From Riemerella anatipestifer_F (lineage in GTDB: Bacteria; Bacteroidota; Bacteroidia; Flavobacteriales; Weeksellaceae), in NCBI RefSeq assembly GCF_037861325.1, contig NZ_JAFELW010000006.1: DNA of 64,000 nt; one strand, written 5' to 3'. Shown in pieces: positions 6,015-15,353 of the stretch. Made by a program: the position numbers and the translations under genes. The notes under the pieces are model-generated. The model saw only the letters and a list, made by a program, of their open reading frames with translations, did no database searches and was not told the origin of the DNA. Within the stretch, counting starts at the first letter, position 1, and each line of letters opens with the position of its first letter.

Positions 6015-6482
6015 ATGGAATATAGAGAAGAATTACAAATTGCAAAGAAAGCTGAACAAATGCTTACATCTGCCCTACGCAATAGGACTAAATCGTTCAA
6101 GGAACACTACAATAGAAAGGAAGATGCCGCATCCTTAAAAGATGCCGAAGCTAAGGCTAAAATAAAACGCTACGGTAAATTTAAAGATGGTAACCAAAAG
6201 ATTTTTATGCGTTCCTTAGCGATAAAAATGGCTAAGCACGGTTTCGCACAACATTATGGCGTGGATACCGTAAGGCAAGGAGCAGAGAGAAAGCGAACCA
6301 AGCCCAATAATATATCCTACTTTTATAAAGAACATAATTTCAAAATGGAAGCTAGACCGTTTATAGACACTGCAATTGAGGATAGTGGTGTAATTCCGTT
6401 CGTGATGGAAAATGTTTCAAAACTACGAGCTCAGAGATTTGCAGAAGAACTTATTTTTCCTTTAAAACAATTTTCAAAGTAG
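6015..6482 (+). CDS. HK97-gp10-like tail component (putative)
   Basis: 156 residues from ATG 6015. An in-frame ATG at 5955 would place the terminator hairpin inside the coding region, so it is rejected. The protein is basic at first, then ends with ARPFIDTAIEDSGVIPF and a helix rich in Glu and Lys. This pattern recalls the gp10-like or 'virion morphogenesis' tail-completion family that precedes tape measure genes in siphoviruses. The match is by pattern only. ATG follows the -7 box by 4 nt, so the mRNA may be leaderless. Confidence 0.6.
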   Translation: MEYREELQIAKKAEQMLTSALRNRTKSFKEHYNRKEDAASLKDAEAKAKIKRYGKFKDGNQKIFMRSLAIKMAKHGFAQHYGVDTVRQGAERKRTKPNNISYFYKEHNFKMEARPFIDTAIEDSGVIPFVMENVSKLRAQRFAEELIFPLKQFSK

Positions 6483-6494
6483 TTTAAATTTAAT

Positions 6495-6502
6495 TATATT
6501 TG
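6495..6502 (+). promoter_or_regulatory. -7 promoter element
   Basis: TATATTTG, 4 nt before ATG 6507. The expected -33 position (6471-6474) reads TTTT rather than TTTG. The arrangement again predicts a nearly leaderless transcript. Confidence 0.55.
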
Positions 6503-6506
6503 ACTT

Positions 6507-6677
6507 ATGAAATTACTATCTACTATCATTATTCTCATCTTCGTATTAGGTATATGTATATTTTACATTTTTCCTATTGTTAGCCTAATTAAAGGTGGTC
6601 CTCTTGGTGATAGTCTTCTTATCATCATTATTTTAATTGGGCTTTACATCATAACAAAGGCTCTGCAAAAACGCTAA
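6507..6677 (+). CDS. Two-helix small membrane protein
   Basis: 56 residues with two hydrophobic segments (about 4-27 and 36-51) separated by a short GGPLGDS turn and ending KALQKR. The topology is that of small class II holins, but the endolysin is 6 kb upstream, so holin is only one option. It has its own promoter and terminator. Other possibilities are superinfection exclusion or an envelope moron. Confidence 0.55.
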   Translation: MKLLSTIIILIFVLGICIFYIFPIVSLIKGGPLGDSLLIIIILIGLYIITKALQKR

Positions 6678-6702
6678 TGAAAATATTTTTTAGATTTTCT
6701 TT

Positions 6703-6735
6703 CGGTTATAGCTTATTGCTGTAACCGTTTTTTTT
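6703..6735 (+). terminator. Rho-independent terminator
   Basis: Stem CGGTTA/TAACCG (6703-6708 with 6722-6727), extended by AGC/GCT inside, then eight T. Confidence 0.85.
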
Positions 6736-6786
6736 ATGTCCTTTATTTTCCTGTAGCTACATTCCATTTTTGTAAAAAAAAATAGA

Positions 6787-9700
6787 ATGCCTAAAGATAT
6801 ATCTACAACTATTGTTTTAAAAGTAAGTGGTAAAGAGGTTGATAATTCTTTTAATGGACTTCGTTCCACCGTTTCCAAGTTTGAGCGTGAACTCAAAAAA
6901 CTCACTCCTGGTACAAAAGAATTTATACAAAAAGCCAAAGAAATTAAAGAAGCTCGTGCCGAATTTGAAAAAGTCAAAAATGAAATAACGGCGGTTAATG
7001 ATAAACTTTCTCACGGCTCTGGAGTTCTTGGCTTCTTCAGAAAAAACATTTTAGAAGTAGGAACTACCTTTAGGCAGGTATTCACAGCCAATATTGCAGC
7101 TAACTTCTTTGACAACATTATAAGTAAATCCAAATACACAGTAGATGAACTACTAAATATAGCCGATGCAATGTCTGATGTTCAGAAAACTACAGGCATG
7201 GCTCTGGGAGAGGTAAAGCAGCTTTGGGACGAATTTGATAAAATGGATACCAGAACCTCAAAGCTCGACCGCCTGAAAATTGCTGAAGTAGGTGGGCGTT
7301 TAGGTGTCCCAAAAGAAGAAATGGCTTCTTTTGTACAAGAAATAGACAAAGCCTATGTTGCTCTTGGAGATAGTTTCCAGGGAGGTTTGGAGAATGTAGT
7401 AGATTCTTTAGGTAAAATAAAAGGATTATTCAACGAAACCAAAGGCAAATCTTATGCAGAAGCCATCAATGAGGTAGGCTCTGCTCTTAACGAGTTAGCT
7501 GCTAATGGTACAGCAAGTGAGGGGAATATCTCAGACTTTGCTTTAAGAGTTGGGGCTTTACCAGATGCAATAAAACCCTCTATTGATAAAGTTCTAGGTT
7601 TAGGTGCTGGGTTTGAAGAAGCTGGCATTGATGCACAAATAGCATCATCTGGGTTTACCAACTTTATGAAAGTAGCTGGAGAAGGACTTTCTAACTTCGC
7701 TTATTCTATGAATATGAGTGTAGCTGAAGCTCAAAAGCTATTCAACGAGAAACCAGAAGAATTCTTTTTAAGATTTGCTGAAGGAATGAAAGGGCTTCCT
7801 GCCGATGAGACCATTAAAATATTTGAGAGCCTTAAACTTAACTCTTTAGAAGTACAAAAAGCAGTAGGAGCTGCTGCCAACCGAACTGATGAATTCAGAG
7901 AAGCCATGAAGCGTTCTAGCTCTGCTATGGCAGAGGCGACCTCCTTAAGTGCAGAGTTTAACACTAAAAACAACAACGCTCCTGCCATTATAGAAAAACT
8001 AAAAAATGCTTGGAATGATCTATTTACCAAAACCAATATACTCAATTGGTTTGAATGGTTGATACAAGCTATTGGTTGGCTTACTGGAGTTACCTCTGAA
8101 GCTGGTGATGGCGTGAAAATATTTAAAGAAAGATTAGTATTTTTAGGACAGGTTATCACTGTAGCAACTACATCATTGCTTAGTTATAATTTAGCCATTA
8201 AACTCGCTGCATTATCCACCAAAGATGCCACTAAGCAAACCTTACTTAATATTGTTGCTGAAAAAGCCTCTACGGCAGCTAAAACCATAGCAAAAGGAGT
8301 AACTTTACTATACGCATATGCAAAATTTAAATTAGAAGGTAATACAAAAAAAGCGACTCAAGCTCTACGAATATTTAATGCGGTTACTAAGTTGAACCCT
8401 CTAGGCTTATTGATAGGAGTTATAACCATGGCTATTTCTTCCTTAATAATATTTCAAGATGAACTTTCTGATACTACAGAAGAGGTGAAGAAACTATCTG
8501 TGGCTACTAGATTACAAGGGGATATTCAAAAACAAATCGCAAAGGAAGAAGCCTCTTCATTGAATGAATTGAGACGAAAAACAGAGCTTTATATTGCTAT
8601 TATTAAGGATAAAAATTCGTCCCTTGAAGCAAGAAAAAGAGCTTATGAAAAACTCATAGAAATAGCTCCAACATTTGAGGGAACTTTGGATTCTGAATTT
8701 AGAGCTACTAATAAGTTAGCATTGGCTTACGATAATTTAATCACAAAATTAAAAGAAGCCTCTACTGCAAGAGCATACCAAAAATTACTAGATAAGGCAG
8801 CAGAAGATAAATTGAATGCTGAAAATGAGAAAATAGATGCGGAATTTGCAGCTAAAGCAGAGAAATTAGAAAATGCTAAAAAAAGAGCAAGAAATGATAA
8901 AAGAGCACAAGAAACGAAAGATAGAATAAAACTCATGCATGGAGCAGACAAATATGATAGAATGGGGCAGGGAGTTTTAGAGAAGATGCATTATGAACAG
9001 GAATCTAATGAAAAGGAAATGACACTCATAAATGCAAATAAAAAGTATAAAAATGCTATAGAATATGAAAACAAGTTAATAAAACGAATATCTGCTGACC
9101 CTAAGTTAGCCTCTCTTGTTCTCAATAAGGGGAATGTAGATAAAGGGAATCCTTTTGGTGGCAACCAAATAGTTCCTGATGCTCCTAAAAAAACTAAAAA
9201 TAGACCTGCAAAAAATACTGAAACTGATAAATTAAAAGAAGCTAAGAAAGACTTAGAAGATTCACAAAAAGCCCACTCCGATGCCTATAATAAGCTATTG
9301 GAAATGGCTTCGGACTATTATTTAGAAAGACAAAAACTCGCAGAAAAAAGCCTAGAGGCAGAATTAGCTATTCTAGATGCAGAACGCTCTAAGGAACTTA
9401 ACAGCCAAAGGAAATACCAAGACGATATTCTAAAAACGATAGAGGACTTAGAAGAAAAGAAGAAAAACGCCAAATCTCCAGAAGCTGCTAAAAATTACGA
9501 AAAGGCTTTGGAAAAAGAGCGGAGCTTACTTGCTCTGCACGATAAAATCGTAGAAACTTCGGAAGAAGCCCACGGTCATAAAGTCAGCGAGATAAAGGAG
9601 AAATGGATCACTAAGAGGCTTTCTGACTTTTTTGAGTCCGAAAGGCTTCGGATAGATAAAGAGAGAGCTTCAGATGACGAAGCTATCCAAAAAATCTCAA

Positions 9701-10971
9701 CTATGGAAGAGGCAAAATTGGCTCTTTCAAAAATGACTCATCTAAAACTTACCCAACAAGAACTTCTACAAATCAAAACTTTAGAAGATGCTAAGAAAGC
9801 TCTTAGGGAAGATGCAGATAGAAAAATGTTAGAAAGTCAACTAGCATCTTTAGATATTCAAAAGAAACTCCTGGAGGAATCATTAAAAGGGCTTACAGGA
9901 GAGGCTGCCAAAAAACTAAAAAAAGACCTAGATGAGCTTAATATAAGGATAACTCAAGTTAAAGGGGCTATTCAAGGTAACAAAGAAAATGATGAGCACA
10001 GGGCTTCACAAGAACGAAGACAGCGATTATCTCAAGTAGATCTACTAGGTTTTTCAGCAGACCAGTGGTCTGAAATGTTTGACAACCTAAACACTACAGA
10101 GGGTAAAATAAAAGCCGTTACTATGGCTACTCAAGCCCTAGGTAATGCAGCTAATATGTTTGCTAGACTCCAAAATAATCTCAATGAGAGAGAGATGCGG
10201 AGTTTTACCAAAAATCAAGATAAAAAACGAAAAGCACTTTTAGTACAGCTTAATCAAGGGCTTATTTCTCAAGAAGAATATCATAAAGGAATAGAGGCTT
10301 TAGACACTGAAACTGCTAATAAAAAAGCGGAAATCGCCCATAAGATAGCCAAAGTACAAAAAGCGGTGGATATTATGGGAGCTATTTCTGGAACTGCCGT
10401 AGCGGTAGTTAATGCCTTAGGTTCAAAGCCATTTACTCCAGCAAATATTGCTTTAGCTAGTATTGTTGGTGCTTTGGGAGCTGTACAAATTGCAACCATA
10501 GCATCTGCTCCATTACCAGAAAAAGAAAGTTTTGCTAAAGGTGGCTATACCGGTCCAGGCTATGGTTCTCCAGATAAAACAGGGAAACGCCCTGCGGGTA
10601 TAGTCCACGGTAATGAATATGTAACGCCAGATTGGATGCTAGAGAATCCTGTGGTTGCAGACACGGTAGAATGGATGGAAGCCATAAGAACTGGGCGTAT
10701 TGCTCTACCAAAAGGCTATGCTGATGGCGGTTTCGTAACCGAAACTACCAATCCCAACGGTGATGATAAAACAAAAGTAATCTATAACCAAAATACAGAC
10801 CCTCAGCTTATTGCTGTTTTAGCTCAGCTTAAGGAAACGATATCAGATATAAAAGAAGATGGTGTTGAAGCCTACATTGTAGAAAATGCCGAGAATGGCA
10901 GAAAGCTCCAAAAAATGATAAAACAATTTGAAAAAATAGAAAATAAAAATGCAAGAAGAACAAAATTATAA
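6787..10971 (+). CDS. Phage tail tape measure protein (TP901-like)
   Basis: 1394 residues. It sets the length of the tail tube during assembly and helps DNA pass into the host. The TP901-type core is about residues 100-400 (for example KTTGMALGEVKQLWDEF and VGGRLGVPKEEM). Hydrophobic segments lie near 450 and 540, long coiled-coil stretches from about 570 to 1120, and another hydrophobic segment around 1200-1240. It ends with a Gly-rich segment (FAKGGYTGPGYG...HGNEYVTP) typical of Bacteroidota tape measures. By the usual 1.5 Å per residue, the tail would be about 200 nm, so a siphovirus. It overlaps the next gene by 23 bp. Confidence 0.95.
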   Translation: MPKDISTTIVLKVSGKEVDNSFNGLRSTVSKFERELKKLTPGTKEFIQKAKEIKEARAEFEKVKNEITAVNDKLSHGSGVLGFFRKNILEVGTTFRQVFTANIAANFFDNIISKSKYTVDELLNIADAMSDVQKTTGMALGEVKQLWDEFDKMDTRTSKLDRLKIAEVGGRLGVPKEEMASFVQEIDKAYVALGDSFQGGLENVVDSLGKIKGLFNETKGKSYAEAINEVGSALNELAANGTASEGNISDFALRVGALPDAIKPSIDKVLGLGAGFEEAGIDAQIASSGFTNFMKVAGEGLSNFAYSMNMSVAEAQKLFNEKPEEFFLRFAEGMKGLPADETIKIFESLKLNSLEVQKAVGAAANRTDEFREAMKRSSSAMAEATSLSAEFNTKNNNAPAIIEKLKNAWNDLFTKTNILNWFEWLIQAIGWLTGVTSEAGDGVKIFKERLVFLGQVITVATTSLLSYNLAIKLAALSTKDATKQTLLNIVAEKASTAAKTIAKGVTLLYAYAKFKLEGNTKKATQALRIFNAVTKLNPLGLLIGVITMAISSLIIFQDELSDTTEEVKKLSVATRLQGDIQKQIAKEEASSLNELRRKTELYIAIIKDKNSSLEARKRAYEKLIEIAPTFEGTLDSEFRATNKLALAYDNLITKLKEASTARAYQKLLDKAAEDKLNAENEKIDAEFAAKAEKLENAKKRARNDKRAQETKDRIKLMHGADKYDRMGQGVLEKMHYEQESNEKEMTLINANKKYKNAIEYENKLIKRISADPKLASLVLNKGNVDKGNPFGGNQIVPDAPKKTKNRPAKNTETDKLKEAKKDLEDSQKAHSDAYNKLLEMASDYYLERQKLAEKSLEAELAILDAERSKELNSQRKYQDDILKTIEDLEEKKKNAKSPEAAKNYEKALEKERSLLALHDKIVETSEEAHGHKVSEIKEKWITKRLSDFFESERLRIDKERASDDEAIQKISTMEEAKLALSKMTHLKLTQQELLQIKTLEDAKKALREDADRKMLESQLASLDIQKKLLEESLKGLTGEAAKKLKKDLDELNIRITQVKGAIQGNKENDEHRASQERRQRLSQVDLLGFSADQWSEMFDNLNTTEGKIKAVTMATQALGNAANMFARLQNNLNEREMRSFTKNQDKKRKALLVQLNQGLISQEEYHKGIEALDTETANKKAEIAHKIAKVQKAVDIMGAISGTAVAVVNALGSKPFTPANIALASIVGALGAVQIATIASAPLPEKESFAKGGYTGPGYGSPDKTGKRPAGIVHGNEYVTPDWMLENPVVADTVEWMEAIRTGRIALPKGYADGGFVTETTNPNGDDKTKVIYNQNTDPQLIAVLAQLKETISDIKEDGVEAYIVENAENGRKLQKMIKQFEKIENKNARRTKL

Positions 10972-11362
10972 CGCATTTCAAGAATTAAATATTTTTGAAA
11001 ATCCAGAAATAAATAAAGTCTGCGATGCTTTATTTACCAAAGTTAAGCAGCTTACAAATGAGGATTTATCTGTTTGCGGATCTATGGCTAAAGTATTTGA
11101 TGGTGTATTACCTAGTAACTATAAGCCCAAGGATTTAGATTTACTTATAAGTCCTTGGGGATTTAGAGTTCTCAACTCTAACTTGAATGAACTAGATGGT
11201 GTGCTGATGATAGAGAAATTACCAAGTAGAATCATACTTTACTTAAAAGCAGGTATGGGAATAGATATTTGGTTTAAGAGACTGGATCTCAGCAAATATA
11301 ACTACATAAGTGATAGATATAAAAATAAAATAAAATACTCTTACTATGTCAACAAGATTTAA
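10949..11362 (+). CDS. Minimal nucleotidyltransferase-like protein in the tail module
   Basis: 137 residues. The pattern of the polymerase-beta-like nucleotidyltransferase fold is present: CGSMAK (Gly44-Ser45), then KDLDLLIS with Asp62 and Asp64, and a third acidic strand GIDIWF with Asp106. Proteins of this fold transfer nucleotides to proteins, RNA or small molecules. There is no visible partner domain, and the loop between GS and DxD is longer than usual. It overlaps the tape measure gene by 23 bp and the next tail gene by 17 bp, so it is produced together with tail proteins. Its substrate is unknown. It could be a moron or a tail-associated enzyme. Confidence 0.6.
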   Translation: MQEEQNYNAFQELNIFENPEINKVCDALFTKVKQLTNEDLSVCGSMAKVFDGVLPSNYKPKDLDLLISPWGFRVLNSNLNELDGVLMIEKLPSRIILYLKAGMGIDIWFKRLDLSKYNYISDRYKNKIKYSYYVNKI

Positions 11363-13418
11363 AGATGTAGAAATTTGTTTAAAGCAAATCACAACTGAAT
11401 ATGGAGGATATGACTGTGAAGAATATGGAATAAAACAAGCTCCCATCCAAGAATGGTTTGTTTATCCAAATAATATCAACTTACCTCCTTATAAACAAGG
11501 GGCAGAAATTCCCACAGGACACCGTCTTTCTGTTCATTTTCCAGAGCTTCATTTATGGAATGAATGTCCTTACGATGTTGTTAAGTTTAAGATAAGAGCG
11601 GAGTATTCTGGCACTTCAGTTGAATGGCTGAATTTTTCTATCATTGGTAATTTCCCTACCCTTGATGCAAATGGAGTATTTTCTCCCAATTTCCCATCAA
11701 GTGCAAACATAGGTATTTCATTTAAAAACTTCCGCCAACTTCCTGTTGGTACTTACTCAGCTTCTATTTATTTAGAAGCGTTTGGAGTAGATAATTCTGG
11801 AGAACATTATATTGAACACTACCAACCTCCTATACAAGTTTCCTTAGAAGTACAAGAAGGTGATGGAGAAGCACCGCCTACTGATAATGATACTAAATAC
11901 CTTACTTATAATAAAAGTACCAAAGAGCTATCTGGAGATACTGTAATAACAACTAATTATTATATAGCTGATGTTAATTCTCACTCCTTAATAAATGCTA
12001 TTAGGCTTTCAGACAATCAAATAAAGTTTTCTATCAATAGCACCACAGAAACACTTAATGTTGGTGTCCACAAAGGTTCTATAATGGCTAGAGAACGACA
12101 GGCAGGAACACTTTATCAGCAACATGTCTATCCATTTGAGATAAATGTTATAGAACCTAACAAACCTACTTTTGAAGCAACTCCAGATGTTTTCAACTTT
12201 ATTGTGGCTAAAAATAACAAAGAGGTTAAAACAGGTGTATCATCAATTAGTAACCCAAACCAGCTTCCCATAGAAATACCTCTTAAACCTCAGTTTATAG
12301 AAACGGTTAGTATAGAAAATGGCAACTTAGTTTTTACTACTAAAAACTCACAACAATTACAAGTAGGGAATTATTCTGGAGATATAGTTCTTCAGTCTGG
12401 AGATATCATCAAAAAAATAAGAGTTTACCTGCGTGTTGCAGAAGGTATCAAAAGTGATTTTAACGGTAAACCTTACTATTTTGCTTTAGATAAACATAAA
12501 GTAACCCTAACCAAAACCAATCCTAGAGCATCTTATGCTAAAGTAAGGTTAGATATGCATTACAGAGCTTATGGCGAAGAGTATAGAGAGAGCCAAGAAT
12601 ATTCTTATACCTATCTAAAAGATGAGATTATATTTTACCCTGGCGATGATATTCAGGACTTCTTTATTCGTTGTAAAAACTTGCAACCACTATCTGAAGT
12701 AGGGTATCAAATGGGGTTATCTCCTGTTAAAATTTCCGTTAAGGAATACGATGCAGATGACAGGGAACTTTCAGAGCTTACTCTAAATCATATATTGTTT
12801 GCTCCAGGAAAAACGCCAAAATGCTTTCCTATATGGACAGACTTCCCAACAAGAAGCGTTTATGAGCAATCTGTTGTCAGGCTGAATACGACCGCCTCTC
12901 CCAATAATACGGAAATAGACCGCCTATATTCTGTATATAACGAACCAAAACCTAATTATGACAGCAGTTTTGAAGTTTTTGCCTACAACCTAGAAAGAAG
13001 CAAATTCAATGTTGCCGCAAAGGAAGTTTTGTCCACAGAGAAACTAACCTTTATTCCGTTACCCTCTGTAGATAAAGCGATTCATATTTTCTTTGAAAAT
13101 CAGAATTTAGTTTTAGATTGGTTTACCTGCCCTGGAGAATATCAGAAAAATTACGACTTCAAACATATATTTGATGAATCTGGAAATGTGAAATACGGAA
13201 GTTTAGAAACTGAAAATATTATTCTAAATACAGGCTGGATACTCAAAGAAGAAATAGAGCTAATAAACGCTATTATCAAGTCTAGAATCTGTTTTATAGT
13301 AATTGATGGCAATACGATTATAGCTAAACCTACATCTAAGAAAAATGAGGTATTTGATACCGTGAGCAGCAAGTTTAATATGGATATAGAATTCAATATA
13401 AAGACCGATGCAAGATAA
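11346..13418 (+). CDS. Large tail protein with Ig-like repeats
   Basis: 690 residues, no signal peptide. The first 420 or so residues look like tandem beta-sandwich modules. A recurring strand pattern is seen three times: LPVGTYSASIYL, LNVGVHKGSIMA and LQVGNYSGDIVL, at about residues 134, 240 and 340. This is like the Ig-like/BACON domains that bind carbohydrate or decorate phage tails. The last 270 residues are different and may attach to the tail tip. Position directly after the tape measure and the nucleotidyltransferase-like gene supports a distal tail or tip role. It overlaps the next gene by 11 bp. Confidence 0.75.
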   Translation: MSTRFKDVEICLKQITTEYGGYDCEEYGIKQAPIQEWFVYPNNINLPPYKQGAEIPTGHRLSVHFPELHLWNECPYDVVKFKIRAEYSGTSVEWLNFSIIGNFPTLDANGVFSPNFPSSANIGISFKNFRQLPVGTYSASIYLEAFGVDNSGEHYIEHYQPPIQVSLEVQEGDGEAPPTDNDTKYLTYNKSTKELSGDTVITTNYYIADVNSHSLINAIRLSDNQIKFSINSTTETLNVGVHKGSIMARERQAGTLYQQHVYPFEINVIEPNKPTFEATPDVFNFIVAKNNKEVKTGVSSISNPNQLPIEIPLKPQFIETVSIENGNLVFTTKNSQQLQVGNYSGDIVLQSGDIIKKIRVYLRVAEGIKSDFNGKPYYFALDKHKVTLTKTNPRASYAKVRLDMHYRAYGEEYRESQEYSYTYLKDEIIFYPGDDIQDFFIRCKNLQPLSEVGYQMGLSPVKISVKEYDADDRELSELTLNHILFAPGKTPKCFPIWTDFPTRSVYEQSVVRLNTTASPNNTEIDRLYSVYNEPKPNYDSSFEVFAYNLERSKFNVAAKEVLSTEKLTFIPLPSVDKAIHIFFENQNLVLDWFTCPGEYQKNYDFKHIFDESGNVKYGSLETENIILNTGWILKEEIELINAIIKSRICFIVIDGNTIIAKPTSKKNEVFDTVSSKFNMDIEFNIKTDAR

Positions 13419-15246
13419 ATTCATTACTAACACAGGTGTAGAAATTCCATTGGACTCCACCAATTTTACTTATGTAGAAGAAAATCCAAGATTTAAAGAT
13501 ACTTTCTGGACCAACTACACACTTCCCATAGATATCAGTTATTCTAGGGATTTTTTGAGTTCGTTTGGGCAATATTCCTCTTTGAATAATATTGGACTAA
13601 AGCGTTATCACGAAGGTATCCATCAGTTTGAAGGGAGGTTAAGAAAAGGAAAACTAGAAGTTCTTGAGTTTAAAAAAGAGATGCTAAAAATACAAATTGA
13701 CAGCGGCTTTGAAACGCTTCCTAACTTTGAAAAGCCTCTATCCGAACTCCCTCTTTTAAATATCGCTGTAGATGATATTTACAATCACGCTAATGATATT
13801 GTAAGGAAAAAATATCCCGAAACAGTATATAACTTTCCTAAACTATACACCGATGAATATAATCTGCAAGATGAAGCCTATAAATACTTCGACTCATTCA
13901 TCAATAATAGAAACAACCAAGAAGGACGAACGACAAAAGGTTTTTCTAGAAATAGATTAGAGAATGAAGTCGATGTTTATAATAAAAATATCATACATCC
14001 TTTGCCTTACTTGTTATATGTTTTGACGGTAGGATTTAGCGATGCAGGGTTTCGTTTAGAAGGTGAAATACTAGAAGATGAATATCTAAAGTACCGTTTA
14101 ATATGGAGTGGTAAGCCTTATCATACTTCTGGAGATCAAAAAGAACACAAACTTAATGTCTATTCAGAAGAATATCTGAATCAAAGTGTAAATGGCAATT
14201 TATATTTTGGCGAATGGCAAAAAGAGATGCTTATAGACGCACCAGGTAAGTATAATATTAAGGGGCATTTTCAAACCCAAATAGGGCTTAATGATGGAGG
14301 TGGCAGAGTAGAACTCAATATTCCTACCTTAAACTTTAGTCAGTCTTTTTCGGTCAATCAATCTTCGGATATACAACAAAGTATAGATATTTCAGAAGAA
14401 CAAGCTAAGGAAGGCGTGAGGGTTATTTTTAAATTCAAAGGAGCAATGGGATATTCAAAAGTAGCAGACGATGGTGTTAATTTAGGTCTAGCTCAGCTTC
14501 AGATACTGCCGAAAAGAATGCATACTAAGGAAGGAGTTCCAATACCCTATATCTACAATGACAATAGGGTTAATCTATCAAAAGCCGTCCCAGAGATGAA
14601 CTTCGGAGAGCTAGTAACTGCTATTAAAAATTTAAGAAACTATGACCTGGAATTTGAAGGCAACAGGGCTATTATGAACAAAATAAAGATAGACAAATAC
14701 AAAGAACCTGAAGATTTTAGAATGTTTGAGGTAGAGAATCCCACTCGGTTTTTCAATGACAAAGTATCTTTTAATATTACCTTCCCAGATGAAGAAAGTG
14801 TGGCTACAAAGAATATCTATTTTGATGAAACAGGTTACCGATTGAATTATAGAAGTGTTCCTGAAACCGCCACAGAAATAAATATCAATGTAATATCACT
14901 GCCGTTTACGATGTTTCGTTCTGTTTTCACTGCTAAAGCGATTAACTCCAATGCTCTAATGTTGGTCTATTACGATGGTTTAGATAACAATGGAAATAAT
15001 CACGCCCAAAATAAAAAAGGGTTGATGGATGAAGAACTAGCCAAATATCTTGAGCCTTGGTTTATGAATAGATTGACTAATTTCCGTTACAAATGGACTT
15101 TTATTTGTGAGAAAAACAAGATACGGAACTTTAATATCCGCTCTGCTATTTTTGCATATAACCGTAAGCATTGGATTAAGAGCTGGACAAAAAAATCGTT
15201 AACAAATAATCTCTACTCAATAGAGATAGAAACTGAAACATTTTAG
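13408..15246 (+). CDS. Large tail-tip/baseplate protein
   Basis: 612 residues, starting in an 11-bp overlap with the previous gene. It opens with MQDKFITNTGVEIPLDSTNF and contains many aromatic beta strands in the first 250 residues. A glycine- and serine-containing middle follows (ISEEQAKEGVRVIFKFKGA near 330-350), then a basic aromatic end. I see no enzymatic motif. It is the last rightward gene of the tail operon, and a strong terminator follows 3 nt after the stop. A hub, tip or receptor-contacting role is inferred from position. No separate tail fibre or chaperone gene lies downstream. Confidence 0.7.
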   Translation: MQDKFITNTGVEIPLDSTNFTYVEENPRFKDTFWTNYTLPIDISYSRDFLSSFGQYSSLNNIGLKRYHEGIHQFEGRLRKGKLEVLEFKKEMLKIQIDSGFETLPNFEKPLSELPLLNIAVDDIYNHANDIVRKKYPETVYNFPKLYTDEYNLQDEAYKYFDSFINNRNNQEGRTTKGFSRNRLENEVDVYNKNIIHPLPYLLYVLTVGFSDAGFRLEGEILEDEYLKYRLIWSGKPYHTSGDQKEHKLNVYSEEYLNQSVNGNLYFGEWQKEMLIDAPGKYNIKGHFQTQIGLNDGGGRVELNIPTLNFSQSFSVNQSSDIQQSIDISEEQAKEGVRVIFKFKGAMGYSKVADDGVNLGLAQLQILPKRMHTKEGVPIPYIYNDNRVNLSKAVPEMNFGELVTAIKNLRNYDLEFEGNRAIMNKIKIDKYKEPEDFRMFEVENPTRFFNDKVSFNITFPDEESVATKNIYFDETGYRLNYRSVPETATEININVISLPFTMFRSVFTAKAINSNALMLVYYDGLDNNGNNHAQNKKGLMDEELAKYLEPWFMNRLTNFRYKWTFICEKNKIRNFNIRSAIFAYNRKHWIKSWTKKSLTNNLYSIEIETETF

Positions 15247-15249
15247 TAT

Positions 15250-15286
15250 TTTTTGGAAAGTGTAATACACTTACACTTTCCAAAAA
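15250..15286. terminator. Bidirectional terminator between tail operon and integrase
   Basis: A perfect 16-bp stem (15250-15265 with 15271-15286), 5-nt loop TACAC, with T-runs at both ends. It lies between the convergent tail and integrase genes. Confidence 0.95.
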
Positions 15287-15353
15287 TGCTTTTATCTATT
15301 TGTTCATCGTAAACTTACACAATTACACTTTTTTTCCTATTACTTAGTTCTGG

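Noticed and set aside
7731..8159. Minus-strand open frame of 142 codons inside the tape measure gene
   Set aside because: Shadow of the coding strand: no promoter, low-complexity Ser/Leu/Asn composition and no overlap of family motifs.
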